Source: UBA3263 sp964508865 (GTDB lineage Bacteria; Bacteroidota; Bacteroidia; Bacteroidales; Muribaculaceae). Taken from it: 12,209 nt of DNA. The stretch is from assembly GCA_964508865.1 (NCBI GenBank), contig CAZDVP010000052.1:1-12209 (forward strand). Direction: 5' to 3'. Positions 1 to 6,575 of this stretch are shown in pieces. The notes beneath the pieces are model-generated. The model ran no database searches, had not been told where the DNA came from, and saw nothing but the letters and a program-made list of their open reading frames with translations. The position numbers and the translations under genes were made by a program. The stretch's first letter is position 1. Each line of letters starts with the position of its first letter.

Positions 1-977
1 TTGCCGACCACCTGATTCAAGACGGCTATAACGCCGACGCGCTCCATGGCGACCTTTCGCAGCAGCAGCGCGACATAGTTATGAAAAAATTCCGCGACCA
101 TGTGCTGTCGCTGCTCGTGGCAACCGACGTTGCCGCCCGCGGTCTCGACGTCGACAACGTCAGCCACGTTATCAACTACGGGCTGCCCGACGACACTGCG
201 GTCTACACCCACCGCTCGGGCCGCACCGGCCGCGCCGGCAAAACCGGCGTGTCAATCGCCATTATCCACTCGCGCGAAAAAGGCAAGCTCCGCGAAATCG
301 AAAAAAAAATCGGAAAGACCTTCGAGCACCGCGATGTGCCCACTCCCGACCATATCATCGAAAAGCAGATCTATAACCTCGCCGACCGCCTCGAACGCGT
401 CGAGGTCAACGAAGAGAGCATCAAGCGTTTCCTGCCGGGCGTTGAAAAGAAACTCGAATGGCTCGACGGCAACGATTTGCTCAAACGCGTGCTGTCGCTC
501 GAATTCAATCGCCTGCTCGACTACTATAAGGATGCTCCCGTAATCGACAACATTTCCGACAAACCGCGCAAGGAAGACCGCAAAGGCGGCAAAAAGGAGA
601 AACGCGAAATTCCCTCCGACGAGGAAAAAGACCGGCGCACCGCAGCGCGCGGCATGGCCCGCATGTATGTCAGCGTTGGCAAGCGCGACGGCTTCTATGC
701 CGGCAACCTGATTGATATGCTCAACCACCTGGTTCCCGGCCAAAGGGTCGACGTCGGGCGCATTGACCTGCTACCGACCTACACTCTTTTCGACGTGAAG
801 AAATCCGATGCCGGACGCATTGCCGGCGCACTAAAAGGCGCCGAGTTTTTCGGCAAACGGCTCCATTGCGAGCAGGCCGACACCGAAAAGGACTATACGC
901 GCCTCAACGCCAAGAAAGGTCGCTTTGCCGCCACCGAGCAGCAGCAACCGTTTGCCAAATTCCGCAAAAAACGCTGA
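1..977 (+). CDS. DEAD-box ATP-dependent RNA helicase, C-terminal part (5' truncated by window)
   Basis: The reading frame is open from base 3 and the true start lies upstream; 324 residues are visible. They cover the second RecA-like helicase domain: motif IV region ALHGDLSQQQRD (nt ~39-74), motif V LVATDVAARGLDV (~114-152) and motif VI HRSGRTGRAG (210-239), which bind RNA and ATP. A charged Lys/Glu-rich linker follows (about nt 560-645). A compact domain then begins at YVSVGKRDGFYAGNL and matches the DbpA/CsdA C-terminal RNA-binding (RRM-like) domain (~657-885). The last residues are Gln/Lys/Arg rich. DEAD-box proteins with this tail unwind short RNA duplexes in ribosome assembly or mRNA turnover in the cytoplasm. 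Family assignment is firm. Whether it is a DeaD/CsdA, CshA or DbpA equivalent cannot be settled without the N-terminal half. It converges on the mazG-like gene with a 6-bp gap. Confidence 0.95.
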   Translation, partial: ADHLIQDGYNADALHGDLSQQQRDIVMKKFRDHVLSLLVATDVAARGLDVDNVSHVINYGLPDDTAVYTHRSGRTGRAGKTGVSIAIIHSREKGKLREIEKKIGKTFEHRDVPTPDHIIEKQIYNLADRLERVEVNEESIKRFLPGVEKKLEWLDGNDLLKRVLSLEFNRLLDYYKDAPVIDNISDKPRKEDRKGGKKEKREIPSDEEKDRRTAARGMARMYVSVGKRDGFYAGNLIDMLNHLVPGQRVDVGRIDLLPTYTLFDVKKSDAGRIAGALKGAEFFGKRLHCEQADTEKDYTRLNAKKGRFAATEQQQPFAKFRKKR

Positions 978-983
978 ACCCGA

Positions 984-1310
984 TTAGCGATTATCGCCTT
1001 CGCCGTGTAGCTTTCCGCGAGCTACACGGCTTTGCAATTTAGCCAGATTCATTTCTGCGATTTCGCTGAGCGTATAGCCCAAGTCATGAGCCAGGGTTGC
1101 GGCATACCACATAACGTCGCCCAACTCCATGGCAATTGCCCTGCGACGCTCCGGGTCGAAGTCGCCGTCAAAATCCCGAATGGTTTTCTTTACCTTGTCG
1201 GCCACTTCACCGGCCTCGCCGTTGAGTCCGAGCGTGGGGTAAACAATCGCGTGCTCGCGCGAATAGAGCGCGGTTTTCAGCGCTCCTTGCTGATATTGGT
1301 TGAGTGTCAT
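984..1310 (-). CDS. MazG-like nucleotide pyrophosphohydrolase
   Basis: This 108-aa protein belongs to the all-alpha NTP pyrophosphohydrolase (MazG/dUTPase-2) superfamily, which hydrolyses (d)NTPs to monophosphate plus pyrophosphate. The metal-binding signature is complete: E32-x-x-E35 in GLNGEAGEVADKVKK (28-42) and E62-x-x-D65 in MELGDVMWYAA (61-71). The length fits a single-domain MazG-like protein rather than the two-domain E. coli MazG of about 263 aa. The start ATG overlaps the TGA of the DUF4249 gene (ATGA at 1307-1310), so translation is probably coupled and it is the last gene of the 5321-984 operon. A role in cleaning the nucleotide pool is the family expectation; substrate is unknown. 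Its 3' end carries the hairpin that may terminate the convergent helicase. Confidence 0.9.
   Translation of the reverse strand: MTLNQYQQGALKTALYSREHAIVYPTLGLNGEAGEVADKVKKTIRDFDGDFDPERRRAIAMELGDVMWYAATLAHDLGYTLSEIAEMNLAKLQSRVARGKLHGEGDNR
1003..1029 (+). terminator. Hairpin, probable terminator of the helicase gene, inside the mazG 3' end
   Basis: CCGTGTAGCT (1003-1012) and AGCTACACGG (1020-1029) form a perfect 10-bp stem with a 7-nt loop, 25 bp after the helicase stop. Only a weak T-rich tail (CTTTGCAATTT) follows on the plus strand, so termination efficiency is uncertain. The same bases encode the C-terminal residues VARGKLHG of the opposing MazG-like protein. It is the only strong stem at this convergent junction. 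Confidence 0.55.
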
Positions 1311-2128
1311 TTAACTGTAAAGGATTTGGTGTCGGTTCCGCGCGCACTGAAAACGCCGAAACCGCCGTTGATATTCGAAGGAAGTGAAGCCACGTCGCCA
1401 AAAAGCATATTGCTGCCGAAAAGAATAGCGTCGTCAAAAGCGCGCCAGAAATCATAAACCGGCTTTTCAACCCGATGCAGCGAAACAACATACTTTGCGT
1501 TCAACCTCAGCTGCGGCTGAAAGTCCTCGCCCGGTTGAGTCTGCTTGCTGTTCATAACGGCAACCCCAACCGGCACGCTGGCAACAGTGCACTCCTTCCA
1601 CCCCATCAGACAAGGCAGACTGACCGACGAGCCCATGCGCTCGGAAATGGTGAGGTAATAATAGGCAGGAACATCTTCCGGGGCAGTGAAGTGCATCAAC
1701 GCGGCTCGCAGGGTATCTATGTCGCACGCCTGAAAGGTTATGCTGTCAATCAGCGTTGGCTGCGGCATAAGGCAAACAGCCTCGGCCCGAAGCTGCTTAT
1801 AGGAAGCGGTGATTTTATAAGTGGTGCCGGGAACACCAACGAGTTCTGTCGTGGTGTAGCGGAAAGGCGGGAAATACTCATTGTCGCGCATACCGGTCAT
1901 AACATACTCGTTCGAACCGTCGGAGATAGTCACCTTGCCCCAACGCAACATTGCATCGGCAAGCTCTCCACCCTCCATGTCGGGCGTGATTGTCGAGGTG
2001 AATAGCACCTGCGGATGCCTCCCGTTGTCAATCCAGGCTTCGACCACGGCCTTGGGCTCTACGGCGGGCTCATTGCTCTCGGTGCATCCCACTATGGCAA
2101 GCAGCAATAAATAGAGTAGCTTTTTCAT
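1307..2128 (-). CDS. DUF4249-family lipoprotein, partner of the TonB-dependent receptor
   Basis: This 273-aa protein has a lipoprotein signal peptide (MKKLLYLLLLAIVGC, lipidated Cys at 15). The body matches DUF4249 proteins of Bacteroidota: an N-terminal beta domain (VVEAWIDNGRHPQVLFTSTI), a mid segment GVPGTTYKITASY, and the family-typical C-terminal SNINGGFGVFSARG. DUF4249 genes usually lie directly downstream of a TonB-dependent receptor, as here, and are taken to be outer-membrane-anchored accessory lipoproteins; their ligand is not known. The start overlaps the receptor stop by 1 bp (TGATG at 2126-2130) and its stop overlaps the MazG-like start by 4 bp, so it is the third gene of a translationally coupled series. 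The family call rests on recall of its sequence features and synteny, not a profile search. Confidence 0.85.
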   Translation of the reverse strand: MKKLLYLLLLAIVGCTESNEPAVEPKAVVEAWIDNGRHPQVLFTSTITPDMEGGELADAMLRWGKVTISDGSNEYVMTGMRDNEYFPPFRYTTTELVGVPGTTYKITASYKQLRAEAVCLMPQPTLIDSITFQACDIDTLRAALMHFTAPEDVPAYYYLTISERMGSSVSLPCLMGWKECTVASVPVGVAVMNSKQTQPGEDFQPQLRLNAKYVVSLHRVEKPVYDFWRAFDDAILFGSNMLFGDVASLPSNINGGFGVFSARGTDTKSFTVK

Positions 2129-4101
2129 CAGAAATCAGAACTATAGCTTATTGACGGCAAAAAACGGTAAAGAGAGTACTGCCGGCACAGGGAATAATGG
2201 CCCGTCGAGGAGTCAACGTCGAAATACTGCATCTCAACATTGCGGTAGCCGTAAACATTTATTACCGATAAATTGACGCTATGGCGCCCGGTTCGGTACG
2301 TGGCCGATAAATCAAGATGCTGATATGGCGGAAAGCGCGACGAGTTCCGCTTGCCATACTGGGCCATAATGCGGTTTGAAATCACGTAGAGATAGCGCGT
2401 AGGAGTGTAAACGCGCCCCGATGCAAACACAAAAGCGGCCCCGACGCTCCAATGACTGTTGAACTCATAATCAACATCGGCCTTGAGCTGATGACCCGCG
2501 TCGGTCAGAGAGCGGAACCACTCCCCGCCGCTGCGCCGGATTGCGTAGCCGTAGGCATAGTTTATCCGCCCTGTCAGCGGACCGAATCGCTTCTGAACTT
2601 CAACCGTTGCCCCGCAGTTATAGCCGTTTGAAATCAGAATAGAGCGGGCCGGATCGTAATCGGAGTTTATAATATCGAGCACCTGGCCCTGATATTCCGT
2701 CTGGCCGGTCACCCGCTTGAAGTAGACCGACGCCGAAACGAGCAGTACCTCACTAAAGAACGAACGCTGCCAGCCGGCGCTAAGGTCGATTGAACGCTGC
2801 GGCTTGATGTTGCCGCTGCTCCCATACCAAAAATTCGATGCAAGGCCAAGGTCGGAAAAACCGACCTGATGAAGATACTGCGAAAACGCTCCGGCTCCGA
2901 AGCTCCACATGTTGCCGCCAACCGTCCAATCCACACTCGCGCGCGGGTCAACGGCGAAGAAGCGGCCGCAAAAGATCGACGCCGAAAGCCCGGCATTAAC
3001 CGTCAGACCATGGCGCAGATAAATATGCGCATCGGCAAACGCCCTCGCTTCCCAACAGTTCTGAACACGTTCGGGGGCGGAAACGTGCGAACCGACGCCT
3101 ATAAGATACGCCCAGAGGGGAGTGATACGCATGCCGCTGACATCGCCGCCGGCAACCACTGCGAATTTATCTCTGCTGCAGACCCGGCCCTGACCGGTAA
3201 CTCCGTAGGCAACGATTCCGTTGTGACCCTCAACATCATTTTGCGGCAGGGCAACGCCCAGATTGCTTTTGAATTCAGAAACATAGGCCGTCACTATCGA
3301 CTCGTGGGCCCCTCGCCAGCTGATTGAGCCGACATTGTTCCGCCAGTTCAGCAGTGTGTTCATCGAGTAATTCGCGTTTCCCGACGAAAGGTTATCGCCA
3401 TTGCGGAAATAGTTCAAGGTAATGGTATTGACGGAGTCAACCCGCCAACCGGCGGAAACATTAAGGTCGTTAAACCGGTACTGAATAGTGTTTACATCCT
3501 TGTTCAACAAGCGGCCATAGAGTTGGTCGATATACGACACCCTACCGGAAACCGCAACGGCAAACTTGTTATGGATGCCTGAACGGAGAGTCACGGTTGA
3601 AGCGAGCAGACCAACATTCAGATTCCCGCCAATCGGTTTGTTATAATCCAGGCCGGGCATAAGGTCGATAACCGCACCAAGGCGACTCGGAGATGCCGCA
3701 CCACGGTTTGACTGAAAAATAGTTGCCGAGGTAAAATGAGTTGTGTTGAACGTTGAAAACACTCCGCCGAATCTATAGGGGAAGAACACCGGCGCATTAT
3801 CCAGGCGGAAAACCGTATGGCTCGCATCGTTGCCGCGGATTGACAGGCCGGAACCATAGTCGCTCGCAGTTGTTATAGCAGCAGAGCGCTTCAACACGTT
3901 AACTATATCGGCCTCGCCCATTACGCGCGCTCCGCGTCTGAGCCGTTCGGTGTCGACCCGCAGATTTCCGCCTCGCAATGGGTTGACAGCCGCCCGCGCG
4001 GTACTCACCGTGACCTCATTCAGCTTCACGGAATCGGGCTGCTCGGCCCTGACTGAGAAGATAGAAAAAAGCAACAGCGATGAGAGCCCAAAAGCTCTCA
4101 T
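2128..4101 (-). CDS. TonB-dependent outer-membrane receptor (DUF4249-associated)
   Basis: Predicted 22-strand outer-membrane barrel with an N-terminal plug, importing an unknown ligand with TonB energy. From the chosen start the protein is 657 aa. It has a signal peptide MRAFGLSSLLLFSIFSVRA, a TonB-box-like stretch VKLNEVTVSTA at the mature N terminus, a plug domain (RRGARVMGEADIVNVLKRS, then YGSGLSIRGNDASHTVFRLD), then a barrel rich in alternating aromatic residues ending in Phe (YSSDF), the usual BAM recognition end. It lacks the carboxypeptidase-like N-terminal domain of SusC-type receptors. An in-frame ATG at 4149 would add 16 residues and overlap the upstream stop by 22 bp. I prefer 4101 because it gives a normal signal peptide, but the longer start is possible. 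The stop overlaps the DUF4249 start by 1 bp. Confidence 0.9.
   Translation of the reverse strand: MRAFGLSSLLLFSIFSVRAEQPDSVKLNEVTVSTARAAVNPLRGGNLRVDTERLRRGARVMGEADIVNVLKRSAAITTASDYGSGLSIRGNDASHTVFRLDNAPVFFPYRFGGVFSTFNTTHFTSATIFQSNRGAASPSRLGAVIDLMPGLDYNKPIGGNLNVGLLASTVTLRSGIHNKFAVAVSGRVSYIDQLYGRLLNKDVNTIQYRFNDLNVSAGWRVDSVNTITLNYFRNGDNLSSGNANYSMNTLLNWRNNVGSISWRGAHESIVTAYVSEFKSNLGVALPQNDVEGHNGIVAYGVTGQGRVCSRDKFAVVAGGDVSGMRITPLWAYLIGVGSHVSAPERVQNCWEARAFADAHIYLRHGLTVNAGLSASIFCGRFFAVDPRASVDWTVGGNMWSFGAGAFSQYLHQVGFSDLGLASNFWYGSSGNIKPQRSIDLSAGWQRSFFSEVLLVSASVYFKRVTGQTEYQGQVLDIINSDYDPARSILISNGYNCGATVEVQKRFGPLTGRINYAYGYAIRRSGGEWFRSLTDAGHQLKADVDYEFNSHWSVGAAFVFASGRVYTPTRYLYVISNRIMAQYGKRNSSRFPPYQHLDLSATYRTGRHSVNLSVINVYGYRNVEMQYFDVDSSTGHYSLCRQYSLYRFLPSISYSSDF
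4080..4101 (-). promoter_or_regulatory. Hairpin covering the preferred start codon of the TonB receptor
   Basis: ATGAGAGC and GCTCTCAT form a perfect 8-bp inverted repeat with a 6-nt loop (TTTTGG on the minus strand). The first arm begins exactly at the ATG at 4101. In the mRNA this stem would bury the start codon and could limit receptor translation relative to the upstream lipoprotein, or make it depend on ribosomes finishing that gene 27 nt earlier. The repeat is seen directly; the regulatory role is inference. If the true start is 4149 it would be only an intragenic stem. Confidence 0.4.
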
Positions 4102-4127
4102 CGCCAAAAAAATTGAGTTCTGTTTTC

Positions 4128-5321
4128 TTAGTAGAACAGATATTCCCATGTGTCGATAACCCGGTCGAACACTCCTTCAAACAGTTCGTCGGAGTAGGTG
4201 GTGCCGTCGGCGAACTTAAAGGCCTCAACAACGGAATAGTCACCGCAATATGCGTTTTCCCATTCGTTGAAGTATTCGTAGTTTTCGGGAATGAAGGTCA
4301 GGTAAGCTTGCTTGCGGGAGGTGTTATTGAAAGTAATATAGCCGCTGTAGGCCTTGTTATAGATGCTGCAGGCAGCTTTGCAAGCCTTGAGCGCTTCATC
4401 TTTAGTGTAATCGCTCCAAGAGTAGCCATAGCTGAACCAGTCGTCGCACTCCTCAAAAGCCTGCGACATTTTCAGGTCAGCAATCAACTGAATCTTACCG
4501 AGAACGTCGGTGCGGAAGGTGCCGCTGCTGATCATATCCGAAAGATACTCATAGTCATCATCAGCCCACTTGACCGAGTTGGTCAGATTCTTGCCGGTCA
4601 GAGTGGCGTTGCCCATTGCAATCTGATTGCCGTTGACTGAAACAATGGCTTTGCTGGTTGCGTTAGTCGGGGTAGCGTTGCCGGTAGCTTCAACGGTCAT
4701 GCCGCCGAGAATAGTCTTTGTGCTTGCGGTAACGTTGCTTCCGCTGCGGCCGGAGTTGGTCACAGTCTGACTGAGCATAACCTTGCCGCCGGCGGTTACC
4801 TGTCCTTTGATTGAATAGGGCAGACGAACGTCAACGCGAACATCTTCGTCGTTCGCAACGGTCCAGTCCTGTGAATCGTTGCTTGCTTCGACTTCAATCT
4901 GGATTTTACCATATTTCTTGTCGTTGGGCACGCTGAGAATACACTTGTTGGAATCAGAGGTTTTAACGAATTCATTTCCGTTCCAAACATAAACGCCGGT
5001 CATATCGGCGAACTGAATGAGTTCGTAGTCGGTAGCCATGCGCTTAACTCGCGCAGGATATTCGTAATAATCATCGTCTTCCTCTACTTCGCCATAATAC
5101 TGTGCGAAATAGTTCAGAAAATCAACCGAAACATGGATTGATTCAATGTCGAGCAGCGAGGAAAGTTCTTCGGCAGTCTTACCGATAAAATCCTTCTGCA
5201 CTTCAATGGTTGCGTCGTCGAGGTCAATAACGATTGCAGGATCGTCGTCGTCCTCGCCGCAGGCAGTGAAACCGAGAGCCAATGCGCTCAGGGCAATGAT
5301 TGCATAATTTTTAAATTTCAT
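4128..5321 (-). CDS. Putative surface-exposed lipoprotein of unknown function
   Basis: I do not recognise a named domain in this 397-aa protein. It begins with a clear lipoprotein signal (MKFKNYAIIALSALALGFTAC, Cys 21) followed at once by GEDDDD. An acidic run just after the lipidated Cys is reminiscent of the export signal that sends Bacteroidota lipoproteins to the cell surface. The region at about 100-170 is hydrophilic and beta-like with many Asp/Asn. Residues about 175-260 are Thr/Ser/Asn/Gly rich with low complexity (NATPTNATSKAIVSVNGN). The C-terminal third is rich in Tyr/Trp and Cys. It is the first gene of the TonB-receptor/DUF4249/MazG operon, so it may be a surface ligand-capture protein for that receptor; this is inferred from position only. 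The AAATTTCAT start lies about 30 bp after a strong promoter. Confidence 0.85.
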   Translation of the reverse strand: MKFKNYAIIALSALALGFTACGEDDDDPAIVIDLDDATIEVQKDFIGKTAEELSSLLDIESIHVSVDFLNYFAQYYGEVEEDDDYYEYPARVKRMATDYELIQFADMTGVYVWNGNEFVKTSDSNKCILSVPNDKKYGKIQIEVEASNDSQDWTVANDEDVRVDVRLPYSIKGQVTAGGKVMLSQTVTNSGRSGSNVTASTKTILGGMTVEATGNATPTNATSKAIVSVNGNQIAMGNATLTGKNLTNSVKWADDDYEYLSDMISSGTFRTDVLGKIQLIADLKMSQAFEECDDWFSYGYSWSDYTKDEALKACKAACSIYNKAYSGYITFNNTSRKQAYLTFIPENYEYFNEWENAYCGDYSVVEAFKFADGTTYSDELFEGVFDRVIDTWEYLFY

Positions 5322-5353
5322 AGCGAATGGTTATTTAATGTGTGAATTTTCGG

Positions 5354-5385
5354 CAAATTTACTAATTATTCGTCACTTATGCAAA
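5354..5385 (-). promoter_or_regulatory. Bacteroidota-type promoter of the lipoprotein/TonB-receptor operon
   Basis: On the minus strand, TTTG (5385-5382) is followed after 20 nt by TAAATTTG (5361-5354), matching the Bacteroides -33 TTTG and -7 TAnnTTTG elements with standard spacing. The transcript would start near 5348-5351, giving a leader of about 27-30 nt. The -33 element lies within the last codons of the upstream queA-like gene, so the two operons are closely packed. Confidence 0.7.
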
Positions 5386-6575
5386 TCTCTGAGAAACAGG
5401 CAGGCGTCGCCATAGCTCAGAAACCGGTAGTCGGCATCGGCAAGCGCATGGTCGTAAACCCTGCGCCAATCGTCGCCGATAAAAGCACTGACGAGCAGCA
5501 GCAGGGTTGATTGCGGCTGGTGGAAGTTGGTAATAATTCCGTCAACGACCTTATAGTCGTAGCCCGGGGCAATTATTACCCTGGTGCTCGCAACAAGCCG
5601 TTCGCCACACACTTCTGCTAACTTTGTCAGCGCCTCGCGCCGCGACAGCCGGGGGTGCTCGTCGCTATACGGATACCATTGCGGAAGCTCGTTTATCGGC
5701 AGGCCCATGGCGGCGCGGCAGCCTAAATGATACAGGCTCTCGAGAGTGCGCACCGAGGTGGTGCCAACGGCAATTACCGGTCGCTCGGTTTCAGCTAATT
5801 CGAGAATCAGCTTGCGGTCAACACTGATAAATTCGCTGTGCATTTCGTGTTCGCCGATAACGTCAGCCTTGACCGGCTGGAAAGTGCCGGCGCCGACATG
5901 AAGCGTAAGCTCTCGGCGTTCAATGCCAGCGGCGTCGACGGCAGCGAGCAGTTCTGGCGTGAAGTGCAGACCGGCAGTAGGTGCGGCCACCGATCCGTCG
6001 ATTCGCGAAAAAACGGTCTGATAGTCGGTTTCGTCGCTCTGCTCGGTAGCGCGGTTAAGATATGGCGGAATCGGCAGCTCGCCCGCGGCGGCTATGATTT
6101 CCGCAAAGCTCTGCGGTCCGGTCCAGGTGAAACGGATAATCGAGGCGTTGCCGACCTTTTCAATTCTTTCGGCAGAAAGGACTGCATCGCCAACAATTCC
6201 ATTGAGCCGGCCCTCTTTCCAGCGCTTGCTGTTGCCGACAAAGCATTGCCACTCCACTCCCTCGCTACCGGAGGCGGCAAAGTTCACTGCATAGTCGACC
6301 GGACGGACAGGCTCGAGGCAGAAAATTTCAATCAGTGCGCCGCTCTCCTTGCGGAAGCGCAGGCGGGCGTTGATAACGCGGGTGTTATTATAGACCAACA
6401 TAGCTCCTGCGGGAAGCAGCGTCGGCACTTGGGCGAACACATGGTCCTCGATAGTTCCGTCGTGGCGGCGTAGCAACAGTTTGCAGCGGTCGCGCTCAGC
6501 AAGCGGATGTTTGGCAATCCGCTCGTCGGGAAGAGGATAGTTGAATTGCTCTATAGAAATGTTTTGTGGATTCAT
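5373..6575 (-). CDS. queA: S-adenosylmethionine:tRNA ribosyltransferase-isomerase (QueA family, long form)
   Basis: QueA transfers the ribosyl part of SAM to preQ1 in tRNA, making epoxyqueuosine in the queuosine pathway. The conserved blocks are all present: VAAPTAGLHFT (196-206), LHVGAGTFQPV (225-235), HEMHSE (243-248), GTTSVRTLES (271-280), TNFHQPQSTLLLLVSAF (349-365) and YRFLSYGDACLF (383-394). At 400 aa it is longer than the usual ~340-350 aa QueA, with an extra segment at about 297-328 (QWYPYSDEHPRLSRREALTK). Bacteroidota often carry such a ~400-aa paralogue beside a standard QueA, so the exact role in this cell is less certain than the family. The start overlaps the murF-alr stop (ATGA at 6572-6575), making it the last gene of the holA operon. 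Confidence 0.93.
   Translation of the reverse strand: MNPQNISIEQFNYPLPDERIAKHPLAERDRCKLLLRRHDGTIEDHVFAQVPTLLPAGAMLVYNNTRVINARLRFRKESGALIEIFCLEPVRPVDYAVNFAASGSEGVEWQCFVGNSKRWKEGRLNGIVGDAVLSAERIEKVGNASIIRFTWTGPQSFAEIIAAAGELPIPPYLNRATEQSDETDYQTVFSRIDGSVAAPTAGLHFTPELLAAVDAAGIERRELTLHVGAGTFQPVKADVIGEHEMHSEFISVDRKLILELAETERPVIAVGTTSVRTLESLYHLGCRAAMGLPINELPQWYPYSDEHPRLSRREALTKLAEVCGERLVASTRVIIAPGYDYKVVDGIITNFHQPQSTLLLLVSAFIGDDWRRVYDHALADADYRFLSYGDACLFLRDLHK

Noticed and set aside
981..997. Small palindrome (GCGATTATCGC) as terminator of the minus-strand operon
   Set aside because: Only 5 bp with a 1-nt loop and no adjacent T-run on the minus strand; too weak to call.
4080..4640. 186-aa plus-strand open frame
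   Set aside because: Antisense to the lipoprotein and receptor start, with no promoter or domain support.
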